A model generated the notes under the pieces. It searched no databases, had not been told where the DNA came from, and worked only from the letters and a program-made list of their open reading frames with translations. A stretch of 64,000 nucleotides of DNA from Lysinibacillus sphaericus (GTDB lineage: Bacteria; Bacillota; Bacilli; Bacillales_A; Planococcaceae), in the NCBI RefSeq assembly GCF_001629735.1, contig NZ_CP015224.1, positions 2,852,001 to 2,916,000 on the forward strand, written 5' to 3'. The translations under genes and the position numbers were made by a program. Shown here piece after piece: positions 17,918 through 27,568 of the stretch. Within the stretch, counting starts at the first letter, position 1, and each line of letters opens with the position of its first letter.

Positions 17918-17963
17918 ATCTTATGCAATAAACCCATTTTTGACACTCTTAGTTGCATAAGAT
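17918..17963. promoter_or_regulatory. 11-bp inverted repeat between the cysH and sbp promoters
   Basis: ATCTTATGCAA (17918-17928) and TTGCATAAGAT (17953-17963) are perfect inverted copies separated by 24 bp. The element lies 16 bp upstream of the cysH -35 hexamer and about 50 bp upstream of the sbp -35 candidate. This suggests an operator for a dimeric or tetrameric regulator shared by both operons. The regulator is not identifiable from the window. Confidence 0.5.
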
Positions 17964-18074
17964 AAATGACAGCTAGGTAATCACCATGATTTTCAACATT
18001 TTATAATTCCTTGTTGACTAATAGGAAATATGTGTTTAATGTATTATCTAAAGCTTTGACACAACTACTAAAAT

Positions 18075-18138
18075 GCTGATCAGAGGATCTGAAGGCCATC
18101 TACCTATGACGAATTATCGTTATGGGGGATGGCTTTTT
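18075..18138 (+). promoter_or_regulatory. sbp leader attenuator: mini-hairpin plus intrinsic terminator
   Basis: GCTG (18075-18078), then the small hairpin TCAGA-GGA-TCTGA (18080-18092), then AGGC (18093-18096), which begins the terminator arm GCCATC (18095-18100). That arm pairs with GATGGC (18128-18133) and is followed by TTTTT (18134-18138). The ribosome-binding site of sbp starts about 15 nt later. The design is the same as in the cysH and sumT leaders although the stem sequence differs. A TTGACT at 18014-18019 may be the -35 of the promoter, but the -10 is unclear. Confidence 0.65.
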
Positions 18139-18170
18139 GCATTCTTCAGCCAGAAAGGGAGCGACATAGA

Positions 18171-19223
18171 ATGAAGAAAAGAAAGAATGTCTTTCAATCT
18201 TTGGCACTGCTTGCTGTATTAACTTTATCTGTAACAGGATGTAGTAGTGCTAACTCAAATGAAGATACAAGTGGCCAGGAAGGTAATAAGTCCGTTGAGC
18301 TATTAAATGTATCCTATGACCCAACACGCGAGCTTTACGATGAGTTCAACCAAGATTTTATAAAAAAGTGGAAGGATGAAACAGGGCAAGATGTCACGAT
18401 TAAACAATCTCATGGAGGCTCAGGAAAACAAGGTAGAGCAGTGATTGATGGTCTTGAAGCAGACGTTGTCACCCTTGCTCTCGCCTATGATATTGATGAA
18501 ATTGCCCAAACTCGTGAGCTGCTGAATAAAGATTGGCAAACCGAATTTGACCATAACTCTACTCCCTATACATCCACTATTGTCTTTTTAGTACGAAAGG
18601 GCAACCCGAAAGATATACAAGATTGGGATGATCTCATCAAAAAAGATGTATCCGTCATTACCCCTAACCCAAAAACATCTGGTGGTGCAAGGTGGAACTA
18701 CCTAGCTGCTTGGGGCTATGCTGGAAAGTTATATAACAATGATGAAACAAAAATCAAAGAATTTATGAAATCACTATACAGCAATGTTGAAGTACTGGAT
18801 TCTGGTGCCCGAGGTGCTACCACAACTTTTGTGGAACGCAATATTGGGGATGTCTTAATTGCATGGGAAAATGAAGCTTACTTATCACTTCATGAATTAG
18901 GGAAGGACGAATTCGAAATAATTACTCCATCATTAAGTATTTTAGCGGAGCCACCAGTGGCGATTGTTGACAAAATCGTCGATAAAAAAGGAACACGGGA
19001 AGTAGCGGAGGCTTACTTACAGCATTTATATAGCGATACGGGTCAAGAAATTGCTGCCAAAAATTATTACCGCCCTCGCAACGAGGCTGTTCTAGCTAAA
19101 TATAAAGACCAATTCCCACAGCTTGAACTTGTTTCAATCGATGATTTTGGTGGCTGGACCAAAGCACAAGCAACTCACTTTAAAGACGGCGGTACCTTTG
19201 ATGAAATTTACTTGCCACAATAA
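18171..19223 (+). CDS. sbp: Sulfate ABC transporter substrate-binding lipoprotein
   Basis: Extracytoplasmic sulfate/thiosulfate-binding protein, 350 aa. An N-terminal signal peptide ends in the lipobox VTGC, so it is membrane-anchored by lipidation. [40 protein letters not shown] and [19 protein letters not shown] are the family's ligand-binding segments. ATG 18171 is preferred over an upstream ATG (18129) because AAAGGGAG lies at the right distance and the signal peptide then starts with basic residues. First gene of sbp-cysT-cysW-cysA, divergent from cysH. Confidence 0.94.
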   Translation: MKKRKNVFQSLALLAVLTLSVTGCSSANSNEDTSGQEGNKSVELLNVSYDPTRELYDEFNQDFIKKWKDETGQDVTIKQSHGGSGKQGRAVIDGLEADVVTLALAYDIDEIAQTRELLNKDWQTEFDHNSTPYTSTIVFLVRKGNPKDIQDWDDLIKKDVSVITPNPKTSGGARWNYLAAWGYAGKLYNNDETKIKEFMKSLYSNVEVLDSGARGATTTFVERNIGDVLIAWENEAYLSLHELGKDEFEIITPSLSILAEPPVAIVDKIVDKKGTREVAEAYLQHLYSDTGQEIAAKNYYRPRNEAVLAKYKDQFPQLELVSIDDFGGWTKAQATHFKDGGTFDEIYLPQ

Positions 19224-19234
19224 GGAGTGTTCTG

Positions 19235-20068
19235 ATGAGTAGTTTAACCCTGACGAAGAAATCACGTCGCATTATTCCAGGATTTCACCTATCTCTTGGA
19301 TATACGATGTTATATGTTAGTTTACTAGTGTTATTACCACTTTCTATGATCTTTTTCCATACAATGTCCTTAAGCTGGACAGTGTTTCTTGATATTATCA
19401 CTGATCCTCGTGCTGTTGCTTCCTATAAAGTTAGCTTTAGCACAGCCCTCATTGCAGGTCTATTAAATGTACTTTTCGGCACAATTATCGCATGGGTTCT
19501 GGTTCGCTACCAGTTCCCTTTTAAAAGAATGATGGATGGATTAGTAGATTTGCCTTTTGCTTTACCTACTGCTGTAGCAGGGATTGCTTTAACATCTCTC
19601 TACGCCCCCAATGGTTGGATTGGCCAGTTTTTTGATTTTAAAATTGCCTTTACGCCCCTTGGTATTATTATTGCCTTAACTTTTATTGGGCTTCCTTTCG
19701 TTGTACGAACAGTACAGCCAGTATTGCAAAATATTAGTGCTGAAGTTGAGGAGGCTTCTGCCAGCCTTGGAGCAAATCGTTTACAAACCTTTCGTAAAGT
19801 CATTTTGCCAGAGTTATTACCAGCCATATTAACGGGCTTTTCATTAGCCTTTGCTCGTGCTCTTGGTGAGTATGGCTCAGTTGTTTTCATTGCGGGAAAT
19901 ATGCCTATGAAAACCGAAATTACCCCTTTAATTATTATGACTAAACTTGAGCAATACGATTATGCTGGTGCCACTGCAATTGCGGTAGTCATGCTTGTTA
20001 CTTCATTTATTTTATTATTAACCATTAACGTCATACAATGGCTAGCCAATCGTCGGTTTGTACATTAG
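19235..20068 (+). CDS. cysT: Sulfate ABC transporter permease CysT
   Basis: Inner-membrane permease of 277 aa with about six helices. The ABC-binding EAA loop is visible as [21 protein letters not shown] (residues about 171-191). [19 protein letters not shown] marks the CysT/CysU family. The gene begins 11 bp after sbp with AAGGAG. It pairs with CysW to form the channel. Confidence 0.94.
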   Translation: MSSLTLTKKSRRIIPGFHLSLGYTMLYVSLLVLLPLSMIFFHTMSLSWTVFLDIITDPRAVASYKVSFSTALIAGLLNVLFGTIIAWVLVRYQFPFKRMMDGLVDLPFALPTAVAGIALTSLYAPNGWIGQFFDFKIAFTPLGIIIALTFIGLPFVVRTVQPVLQNISAEVEEASASLGANRLQTFRKVILPELLPAILTGFSLAFARALGEYGSVVFIAGNMPMKTEITPLIIMTKLEQYDYAGATAIAVVMLVTSFILLLTINVIQWLANRRFVH

Positions 20069-20078
20069 GAGGAGCTTT

Positions 20079-20951
20079 ATGGAACAATCAGCATTTATTC
20101 AACAGGCTAGTCCTGAAAAAAATAAGGTACCTAAGTCTGTCGCCCTACAGGAGCCTCGTGTTATTCGCTATACACTTACATGTATTGCACTAGTCTTTTT
20201 AGCTTTTTTTATCGTCCTGCCATTAGCTTCAATTTTTATTACAGCCTTTCAAAAAGGTGTGGATGTTTACTTGGCAGCTATCACACATCCAGATGCATTA
20301 GCTGCTATTAAGCTCACTTTAACAGTTGTAGCGATTGCTGTACCCCTAAATGCAATCTTTGGCGTAATGGCTGCATGGACCCTTACAAAATTTAATTTTA
20401 AGGGGAAAAATCTTTTACTAACCATTGTTGATTTACCTTTTGCGGTCTCCCCTGTTATCGCAGGTTTGGTATTTATTTTACTATTTGGATCGCAGGGATT
20501 ATTTGGTGATTGGTTATTCGCCAAAGATATTAAAATTGTTTTTGCACTACCAGGCATTGTCCTTGCGACGATATTTGTCACACTGCCCTTTGTTGCCCGT
20601 GAGCTAATACCTCTAATGCAAGCACAGGGAACGTCTGAGGAGGAGGCATCGATTTCTCTTGGTGCGAGTGGCTTTAAGACCTTTTGGTACGTCACCTTAC
20701 CCAATATTAAATGGGGTTTATTTTATGGTCTCATATTGTGTAATGCACGAGCTATAGGAGAATTTGGTGCAGTTTCAGTTGTATCTGGCCATATACGAGG
20801 CATGACGAATACAATGCCCCTTCATATTGAAATTCTCTATAATGAATATCAATTTTCAGCCGCCTTTGCTGTTGCATCCTTAATGAGTGTCATAGCTATC
20901 TTTACATTAATTTTAAAAGATATCATTGCATGGAAGTCCAAATCTAGTTAA
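20079..20951 (+). CDS. cysW: Sulfate ABC transporter permease CysW
   Basis: Second permease subunit, 290 aa. Its EAA loop is [42 protein letters not shown] is typical of CysW. ATG 20079 is selected because AGGAGGAG (20067-20074), which overlaps the cysT stop codon, is the only good ribosome-binding site; an upstream frame start lies within cysT. Confidence 0.94.
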   Translation: MEQSAFIQQASPEKNKVPKSVALQEPRVIRYTLTCIALVFLAFFIVLPLASIFITAFQKGVDVYLAAITHPDALAAIKLTLTVVAIAVPLNAIFGVMAAWTLTKFNFKGKNLLLTIVDLPFAVSPVIAGLVFILLFGSQGLFGDWLFAKDIKIVFALPGIVLATIFVTLPFVARELIPLMQAQGTSEEEASISLGASGFKTFWYVTLPNIKWGLFYGLILCNARAIGEFGAVSVVSGHIRGMTNTMPLHIEILYNEYQFSAAFAVASLMSVIAIFTLILKDIIAWKSKSS

Positions 20952-20966
20952 AAGGAGATAATTAAC

Positions 20967-22037
20967 ATGAGTATTCAAATTCAAAATGTCTCGAAAATAT
21001 ACGGATCTTTTCAAGCATTAGAGGATATTTCTATTCATATTCAGTCAGGGGAGCTTGTTGCATTGCTCGGCCCCTCTGGATCAGGAAAAACCTCTCTATT
21101 ACGTGTTATTGCAGGGTTGGAAACCACCGATACGGGTGATATTTTTTTTGATGGACATTCCATGACGGATCGACATCCAAAGGAACGTAATGTAGGCTTT
21201 GTGTTTCAGCATTATGCTCTATTTCGTCATATGACCGTCTTTGAAAATGTCGCTTATGGCCTAAAGGTTCGCCCTCGAAAAACTAGACCTACTAAGCAAG
21301 AAATACGAGACAAAGTGATGGAATTGCTACAATTAGTTAAACTTGAAAATTTCTCTGACCGCTATCCCACACAGCTTTCAGGTGGTCAGAGACAGCGTGT
21401 GGCACTAGCGAGAGCACTTGCAGTAGAGCCAAAAGTTCTTCTACTCGATGAGCCATTTGGAGCACTCGATGCAAAGGTTCGCAAGGAGTTGCGTCGCTGG
21501 CTACGAAAGTTACACGATGAATTTCATATTACAAGTATTTTTGTTACGCATGATCAAGAGGAAGCATTGGATGTAGCAGATCGCATAGTTGTCATGAACA
21601 ATGGCAAAATTGAGCAAATCGGAAGTCCAGATGAAGTATATACGCATCCTAAAAGTCCATTTGTCTATGATTTTTTAGGGAACGTCAATCTTTTTAAAGG
21701 ACGCTTACATAACGGTAAGCTGATGCACGGAGAAGTCGCACTGGATGTGCCTGATGTACAATCACATAGCAAGGATAATGTGATTGGCTATGTTCGCCCC
21801 CATGATATACAAATAGAAAAGGTAAATATTCCAGGTACGGTACCCGTCAAAATCAATCATATCCATCTGTTGGGACCTATTGTCCAAATTGAGCTACGCC
21901 GTGAGGATTTAGATGAATTTTTAGAGGCAGAATTATCAAAAGAACAGTTCCTTCACCTTCAGCTTGAAGTGGGTGATCATATATTTGTTAGGCCGAAGCA
22001 ATTAAAGGTCTTTATCCCCGAAGATTACTCCATTTAA
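20967..22037 (+). CDS. cysA: Sulfate ABC transporter ATP-binding protein
   Basis: ATPase subunit of 356 aa. Walker [10 protein letters not shown] (about 35-43), Q-loop FVFQHYALF, signature LSGGQRQR, Walker [12 protein letters not shown] and the switch His in VTHDQEE are all intact. The C-terminal third (about 240-356) is the regulatory/TOBE-like extension seen in CysA. AAAGGAG precedes the ATG. It energises uptake by CysT/CysW and is the last gene of the operon. Confidence 0.95.
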   Translation: MSIQIQNVSKIYGSFQALEDISIHIQSGELVALLGPSGSGKTSLLRVIAGLETTDTGDIFFDGHSMTDRHPKERNVGFVFQHYALFRHMTVFENVAYGLKVRPRKTRPTKQEIRDKVMELLQLVKLENFSDRYPTQLSGGQRQRVALARALAVEPKVLLLDEPFGALDAKVRKELRRWLRKLHDEFHITSIFVTHDQEEALDVADRIVVMNNGKIEQIGSPDEVYTHPKSPFVYDFLGNVNLFKGRLHNGKLMHGEVALDVPDVQSHSKDNVIGYVRPHDIQIEKVNIPGTVPVKINHIHLLGPIVQIELRREDLDEFLEAELSKEQFLHLQLEVGDHIFVRPKQLKVFIPEDYSI

Positions 22038-22070
22038 AAAACCATGTAGCAAATTTCTTTGCTACATGGC
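22036..22070. terminator. Terminator between convergent cysA and cysI
   Basis: Perfect 12-bp stem CCATGTAGCAAA (22042-22053) / TTTGCTACATGG (22058-22069). The six-T tract lies on the minus-strand side, so it is the cysI terminator and a weaker one for cysA. Confidence 0.88.
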
Positions 22071-22077
22071 ATTTATA

Positions 22078-23796
22078 TTAGACGTGAAATTCTCTACCAT
22101 CATAAACAGCCGTCACATATCCAGCACGAATGACAAAATCACCAAAATGCTCACCGACTAAACGTTCCTTCGCATAATGTACAAGAATTGGTCGGAGCTC
22201 CGCTAGTATCTCTTCCTCCCCTATATTTTCACGATAGATTTTATTCAATCGATTACCAGTAAAACTTGCCCCAAGATACAAATTATATTTTCCAGGACCT
22301 TTACCGATAAAGCCTATTTCAGCCATCGCTGCGCGGGAGCAACCATTTGGACAGCCTGACATCCGGATAACAATTTCTGTATCATTTAACCCTGTTTCAT
22401 CAATGATTGTTTCTATTTTAGTAATAAGAGATGGCAAATAACGCTCCGCCTCTGCCATGGCTAAACCACAGGTTGGTAAGGAGACACAGGCAATAGAATT
22501 ACGACGCAGTGCGGAATAATGTGCACCATCTGTCAGCTTATATTGCTCGATAATAGCAGCAATCTTTTTCTTTTTCTGTGGTGTTACATTACTAATCATT
22601 AAATTCTGGTTAGGTGTTAAACGAAAATCACCTGTATGCACCTTAGCTATTTCACGTAACCCTGTTAACAGCTTATAATCTTGGAAATCTTTAATGCGAC
22701 CATTTTGAATAAATAGCGTATAATGCCATTTACCCTCAGCCCCTTTAATCCAACCGAACTCATCTCCTGTACGCTCAAACGTATAAGGACGTGCCTCTTG
22801 AATGCTCCAACCCAAACGTCTAGTTAGTTCTTCGTTAAACCATTCTAGTCCTCTCGCATCAATCGTATATTTGAAACGTGCATTTTTACGGACAGAGCGA
22901 TTCCCATAATCCCGCTGAATTGTTATAATCTTTTCTGCTGTTTCCAATAGTTTATCAGGTGTAATAAAGCCAATTTCTCGCGCAAGCTGTGGATAGGTAG
23001 CATGATCTCCATGCGTCATCCCCATTCCTCCACCAACAGCTACATTAAAGCCAATAAGCTTTTCATCTTCTACGATCGCGATAAGCCCGATATCTTGTGA
23101 AAACACATCGACATCATTACTTGGCGGAATCGCAATGGCAATTTTAAATTTACGTGGCAAATATTGTGCTCCATAAATCGGTTCAATTTCATCATCCTGA
23201 CTGTCTATGACCTTTTCTCCGTCTAACCATAATTCATGGTATGCACGTGTACGAGGTAGTAAATGCTCACTTAGTTTAGCAGACCAGTTATAAACTTCTT
23301 CATGTAATGCTGACTGATTTGGATTTACATTACACATGACATTACGGTTTACATCCCCGCAGGCAGCAAGAGAATCCAATAACACTTCATTAATTTCTTG
23401 CATATATTTTTTGACATTCCATTTTAAAATGCCGTGTACCTGAAACGCTTGACGTGTCGTTAGTTTTAAGGAGCCATTGCCATACTTTCTAGCCATTTCA
23501 TCCATGACCAGCCATTGAGCTGGAGTAGCCGCTCCTCCAGGTGTTCGTACACGTACCATGAATTGATAGGCAGGCTCTAGTTTTTGTCGTTGTCGTTCAT
23601 TGCGAAGGTCTCGGTCATCCTGTAGGTAACTACCATGGAATTTCATTAAACGATTGTCATCCTCAGGAATACCAGAACTTAATGGATCATTCATAGTCCG
23701 TTCAAGTGTCCCACGAAGATAGTTACTTTCAGTCTTAATGCGCTCTACATCACTTGGTTTCCCTGATTGTGGAGGCAAAACAATTTTCTCTGTCAT
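22078..23796 (-). CDS. cysI: Assimilatory sulfite reductase hemoprotein subunit
   Basis: Catalyses the six-electron reduction of sulfite to sulfide on a siroheme-[4Fe-4S] centre, using electrons from CysJ. The 572-aa protein has both cluster/siroheme cysteine motifs near the C-terminus: [19 protein letters not shown] and [19 protein letters not shown]. The sirohaem-binding arginines lie in the N-terminal ferredoxin-like repeats ([10 protein letters not shown]). AAAGGAG precedes the ATG. Last gene of the sumT operon, separated from cysJ by 87 bp that contains a small CTTCCT/AGGAAG hairpin. Confidence 0.95.
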   Translation of the reverse strand: MTEKIVLPPQSGKPSDVERIKTESNYLRGTLERTMNDPLSSGIPEDDNRLMKFHGSYLQDDRDLRNERQRQKLEPAYQFMVRVRTPGGAATPAQWLVMDEMARKYGNGSLKLTTRQAFQVHGILKWNVKKYMQEINEVLLDSLAACGDVNRNVMCNVNPNQSALHEEVYNWSAKLSEHLLPRTRAYHELWLDGEKVIDSQDDEIEPIYGAQYLPRKFKIAIAIPPSNDVDVFSQDIGLIAIVEDEKLIGFNVAVGGGMGMTHGDHATYPQLAREIGFITPDKLLETAEKIITIQRDYGNRSVRKNARFKYTIDARGLEWFNEELTRRLGWSIQEARPYTFERTGDEFGWIKGAEGKWHYTLFIQNGRIKDFQDYKLLTGLREIAKVHTGDFRLTPNQNLMISNVTPQKKKKIAAIIEQYKLTDGAHYSALRRNSIACVSLPTCGLAMAEAERYLPSLITKIETIIDETGLNDTEIVIRMSGCPNGCSRAAMAEIGFIGKGPGKYNLYLGASFTGNRLNKIYRENIGEEEILAELRPILVHYAKERLVGEHFGDFVIRAGYVTAVYDGREFHV

Positions 23797-23883
23797 TCTT
23801 TATCGCTCCTTTAACCTCTCCAGAGGCTCCGCTTGCTAGCAAATAGTCATCTTCCTACAAGGAAGTTTTTTTCCCGAATACAG

Positions 23884-25668
23884 TTAATAAACATCCCGCT
23901 GGTATCGTTTTTGTTGCTTTAGTTCTTGTACAAAGGCTTTTGCTTGCTCAGACGATTTTTGCCCCTGCTGTTCTATAATACGGTGAATAGTTGCATCCAC
24001 ATCAGCTGCCATTGATTTCTCATCGCCACATACATAAATGACAGCACCTTGTTCAAGCCATTCATAAAAATTTGCCGCATTCTCTTCTATTTTGTGTTGA
24101 ACATAGATTTTTTTATCGGTATCACGTGAGAAGGCTATATGCATTTGGCTTAAAGTACCAGAAGCTAGCCAGCGTTGCCAATCTGTTTGATAGAGGAAGT
24201 CTGTAACAAAATGCTGATCCCCAAAAATGAGCCAAGCTTTACCCACAACCCCTAACTCTTCTCGTTCCTCTAGAAAAGCTCGATATGGGGCTATACCTGT
24301 GCCAGCACCAATCATAATTATCGGTGTTTCCTTCTGCTCTGGTAATCTGAAATTTGGATTTTTATGAACATAGATTGGTAATGTATCGCCAATTTGAAGG
24401 TCCGCCACACTACCTGAACAAACTCCCAGACGTTGTCGACCGTTCGTCTCATAGCTTACCTTGCTAATCGTTAAATGTACCTCATCATTATTCGCCAATT
24501 GGCTACTTGCAATAGAATACAGTCGTGATGGAATTTTTCGCAAAATGTCCACGAATTGCTGCGCACTCCATGTGAAAGGAGCAAAATCCTCTACAACATC
24601 AAGTAAATCCCTTCCTTTGGCATAATCCTTCCACGCATTAGGTTCTTCCAATAACCTTGAAAACTCATTATGTTCTGTGTAAGCCTTAATTTTTTCAAGA
24701 ACAGGCTTAGATAACACTGTAATTTCCAATCTTTTTTGTAAAGCATTTTTTAAGGACAAGATTTCATCAAAAACAGTCACCTCAGTAGCTGGATCAAATT
24801 GCAGAGCTCCCAGTAATGCATCGACTAATAATTCACTATTCTCTGGTTGAATACCAATGCTGTCCCCCGGCTCAAATTGAAAATTAGCACCTTCAATGGA
24901 TAATTCTAAATGTCGTGTTTCTTTGTTGGATCCACGACCATTTAGATTAATATTTTCTAACACTTCAGCGTAAAATGGATTTTTTCTTGAATATGTAGTA
25001 GCTCCTAGGATTTCATCGCTCTCTGTTGAAGTTACCGATATTGCAGTAGCTTGTTTGAGAAATTCTTGTTGAACCGCTGAGAACCATTGTGCAGCCGCGT
25101 CATCATAATCCACATCACAATCTGTACGAGGAACCATTCTTGTTGCACCTAGTTTAGCAAATTGCTCATCAAAGTCTTTACCTGTTTTGCAGAAAAATTC
25201 ATAGGAACTATCCCCTAATGCCAGTACCGAATATTGAAGATGCTCTAATTTTGGTGCTCGTTTACTATGCAAAAATTCATAGAATTGAATCGCCTGATCT
25301 GGCGGATCACCCTCACCATGTGTACTCACAATAAGTAATAGATTTGTGATTTTCTTTAAGTTACTTGCTTTAAATTTCCCTAATGATGAGACAGTAACGT
25401 CTACGTTTTGAGCCTCTAATAGAGATGCATATTTTTCAGCTAGCCCTTGACTATTACCAGTTTGCGACCCATATAAAATCGTCATCGTTTTCGTAATCGA
25501 TTGAGTTGTAGCTGGAGCAGTTACAACTATGGGCTCCTGAGTAGCTTGTGCTGCACTTAAATAACCGTTTAACCAAATTTTTTGCTCCAGTGTTAATTGA
25601 GGTAAAAGTTCGTTTAATAATTTTACCTGCTCTTCATTAAATGGACTGTTTATAACTTGCAGTTTCAA
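23884..25668 (-). CDS. cysJ: Sulfite reductase flavoprotein subunit
   Basis: NADPH-dependent electron donor to CysI, 594 aa. An N-terminal flavodoxin-like FMN domain (LYGSQTGNSQGLAEKYA, about residues 64-80; STHGEGDPPDQA) is followed by an FAD/NADPH ferredoxin-reductase domain (RLYSIASS, GVCSGSVADL, GAGTGIAPYRAF, and a YVCGDEKSM C-terminal segment). The start is TTG at 25668, with GAGGTGG about 7 nt upstream; the N-terminus MKLQVINSPF matches homologues. It lies 45 bp downstream of the small yezD-like gene. Confidence 0.95.
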   Translation of the reverse strand: MKLQVINSPFNEEQVKLLNELLPQLTLEQKIWLNGYLSAAQATQEPIVVTAPATTQSITKTMTILYGSQTGNSQGLAEKYASLLEAQNVDVTVSSLGKFKASNLKKITNLLLIVSTHGEGDPPDQAIQFYEFLHSKRAPKLEHLQYSVLALGDSSYEFFCKTGKDFDEQFAKLGATRMVPRTDCDVDYDDAAAQWFSAVQQEFLKQATAISVTSTESDEILGATTYSRKNPFYAEVLENINLNGRGSNKETRHLELSIEGANFQFEPGDSIGIQPENSELLVDALLGALQFDPATEVTVFDEILSLKNALQKRLEITVLSKPVLEKIKAYTEHNEFSRLLEEPNAWKDYAKGRDLLDVVEDFAPFTWSAQQFVDILRKIPSRLYSIASSQLANNDEVHLTISKVSYETNGRQRLGVCSGSVADLQIGDTLPIYVHKNPNFRLPEQKETPIIMIGAGTGIAPYRAFLEEREELGVVGKAWLIFGDQHFVTDFLYQTDWQRWLASGTLSQMHIAFSRDTDKKIYVQHKIEENAANFYEWLEQGAVIYVCGDEKSMAADVDATIHRIIEQQGQKSSEQAKAFVQELKQQKRYQRDVY

Positions 25669-25713
25669 TCTTTGCCACCTCGCGAATCGTCATCATTTCA
25701 TCCTCTAAAAAAA

Positions 25714-25863
25714 TTATCGGAGTCTTATTTTTTCTTTTTTTTCGATTTGAACCACATAAGAGTTTTGAACAATCAATGTAATCGAACCATGGTTCACAGT
25801 ATTTAGCATTTGGCGGACATTATCTAATGCTAGATTTACATTTTCAAGCCTTTTATCTACCAT
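25714..25863 (-). CDS. yezD: YezD-like small protein (DUF2292)
   Basis: A 49-codon gene read directly on the minus strand. The product begins MVDKRLENVNLALDNVRQML, contains NHGSITLIVQNSYVVQIEK, and ends KEKIRLR. This is the pattern of YezD/DUF2292 proteins, in which a short helix is followed by GS(I/V)T(L/I).V...VVQIEK.EK.RL. These are recurrently found near sulfur assimilation genes; the function is unknown. Its ATG shares a base with the sirB stop (TAATG), and AAGGTG is placed 7 nt upstream, so translational coupling is likely. It sits between sirB and cysJ in a single operon. Confidence 0.82.
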   Translation of the reverse strand: MVDKRLENVNLALDNVRQMLNTVNHGSITLIVQNSYVVQIEKKEKIRLR

Positions 25864-26603
25864 TACGAAACACCTTCCTCTTTGAAATGTAGTAATTCAT
25901 TAATACGTTCCACTAACACTTTTTTTACATTGACGTCATAACCCAAGCTTTCACATAACACCATGTTGTTGTTTGATAACCCTTGTAATCGTTTTGCAAT
26001 GCTTTGCCGTAAAATACCTGTAAATAAGAGATACGGCACAATAAAAACTTGATGCTGCCTCTCTTTTTCTTGCTGGAGCCAGTCATCAAAACTCGGACCC
26101 ATTCCATATAAGAAGCAAGTATCTACTGTTTGATAGTTGTATTTCATTCGCAACCTTGCTGCAATTTCAGCTAAATCTCTCTTTACGGCCGGATCACTAC
26201 TGCCACGTCCTATTAGTAAAACACTGGCTTCATGCTTAGGCTGCTGCTTTTCAAGAATTCTAGCCTGTAACGAGTCGATGATTCGTTCATGAATGCCTAA
26301 TGGCTCACCATAGGAAAATAGGATATGTGGAAAGAGCTTTTGAGCTTTTGCAATTTCTATTGGAATATCCTCCTTTGCATGCTGTGCAGCTAGCAGTAGA
26401 ATGGGTACAATAGCAATCCTAGTTGCCCCTTGTCTAACACAGTTTGCAATCCCCTCTCCAATGGTGGGTGTTGCAAGCTCCAAAAAGCATATTTCCTGAA
26501 TAGAAACCTGAACCTCTTGTTGAACCCCTTGTAAAAAAGCTACAGCTTGATCTACGCCTGCCTTAACACGACTACCATGGGCAATATATAAAATAGCCTG
26601 CAT
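25863..26603 (-). CDS. sirB: Sirohydrochlorin ferrochelatase
   Basis: CbiX/SirB-type chelatase that inserts Fe2+ into sirohydrochlorin, the last step of siroheme synthesis. The 246-aa protein has two CbiX repeats; the first has YIAHGSRVKAGVDQA (His near residue 8) and LLLAAQHAKEDIP, the second LLIGRGSSDPAVKRD. The second repeat has RGS where the first has HGS, so a single metal-binding half is expected, as in the family. It follows sumT by 12 bp. Context with cysJI makes iron the expected metal rather than cobalt. Confidence 0.9.
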   Translation of the reverse strand: MQAILYIAHGSRVKAGVDQAVAFLQGVQQEVQVSIQEICFLELATPTIGEGIANCVRQGATRIAIVPILLLAAQHAKEDIPIEIAKAQKLFPHILFSYGEPLGIHERIIDSLQARILEKQQPKHEASVLLIGRGSSDPAVKRDLAEIAARLRMKYNYQTVDTCFLYGMGPSFDDWLQQEKERQHQVFIVPYLLFTGILRQSIAKRLQGLSNNNMVLCESLGYDVNVKKVLVERINELLHFKEEGVS

Positions 26604-26615
26604 AAAGTCACATCC

Positions 26616-27389
26616 TTATCCCGTAACTTGAATTGGTTGTGGACCGTTATGCTCGAACCATTGAATAGTTTCTCTTAATCTCACAACCTCCCCAACTAAA
26701 ATGATACTCGGGTTCTGAATATTTTCTGTTTGAACGATTTCTTCAATTGTCGCTAAAGTACCCGTAACCGTTTTTTGCTTAGCAGTAAAAGTTCCCCAAT
26801 GAATAACAGCTACAGGCGTTTCTTCTCCACGCCCATATTGGAGAAGTTGCTGTCGGATGTACGGCAGATTACCTACCCCCATATAAATAGCAATCGTATC
26901 GATCCCTTTCGCAAGACTTTCCCAACGTATTGCATCATCTTTTCCTTCCTGCATATGTCCAGTAACCATGGCAAAACTTGAGCCTAGGTCCCGATGTGTC
27001 ACAGGAATTCCTGCATAAGCAGGGGCTGCTATACCTGAAGTAATCCCTGGTACAATTTCAAATGGGATATGATGCTTGACTAGCACTTCAGCCTCCTCTG
27101 CCCCTCTTCCGAAGACAAATGGGTCACCTCCCTTTAATCTGGTAACGATTAATCCTTGCTGTGCATAACTGACAAGTGTTTGGTTAATATGTTCCTGAAT
27201 CATGGCATGTTGTTGTGGCAGTTTTCCGCAAAATATCAATTGAGCATCTTGTTTAGCATAGTTTAATAGCTCTTTATTAATGAGTCTGTCGTATAAAATG
27301 ACATCTGCACATTCAATACAACGTAATCCCTTGACCGTAATGAGATCAACATCTCCAGGACCAGCACCAACGATATATACTTTCCCCAT
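26616..27389 (-). CDS. sumT: Uroporphyrinogen-III C-methyltransferase
   Basis: SAM-dependent enzyme that converts uroporphyrinogen III to precorrin-2, the entry to siroheme. The 257-aa protein has the canonical motifs VGAGPGDVDLITVKG (residues about 6-20), LKGGDPFVFGRG and GITSGIAAPAYAGIPVTHRD. It is a stand-alone methyltransferase without the CysG dehydrogenase/chelatase domains. AAGGAG precedes the ATG at 9 nt. First gene of sumT-sirB-yezD-cysJ-cysI, preceded by a long leader. Confidence 0.94.
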   Translation of the reverse strand: MGKVYIVGAGPGDVDLITVKGLRCIECADVILYDRLINKELLNYAKQDAQLIFCGKLPQQHAMIQEHINQTLVSYAQQGLIVTRLKGGDPFVFGRGAEEAEVLVKHHIPFEIVPGITSGIAAPAYAGIPVTHRDLGSSFAMVTGHMQEGKDDAIRWESLAKGIDTIAIYMGVGNLPYIRQQLLQYGRGEETPVAVIHWGTFTAKQKTVTGTLATIEEIVQTENIQNPSIILVGEVVRLRETIQWFEHNGPQPIQVTG

Positions 27390-27568
27390 TCCATTTCGCT
27401 CCTTCTATTCGTTGTGCCCGCGTCATAGGGTCCAGTTTTTTAGTTAACGAGTAGTTATCACCACACCCCTTGACATCTGCAAGAGGCGATGTCCCCATTG
27501 GGTGGACATTTGAACAAAGCTTTTGATTCTTCCTATTAGAGGAAAAATTTTCTATAAACAAGATAAAG
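27390..27568 (-). other. Structured, unexplained leader segment before sumT
   Basis: About 180 nt lie between the leader terminator and sumT. On the minus strand ATGTCC can pair with GGACAT around 27492-27512, and overlapping alternatives GACATC/GATGTC and CCTCTTG/CAAGGGG follow within 27455-27495, so mutually exclusive hairpins are possible. An open frame of 71 codons crosses it (27561 to 27346), running out of frame into sumT, without a clear ribosome-binding site. I do not recognise the RNA or the peptide. Confidence 0.35.

Noticed and set aside
20267-20704. 145-codon open frame antisense to cysW
   Set aside because: Opposite a conserved permease with intact motifs; composition is that of a shadow frame.
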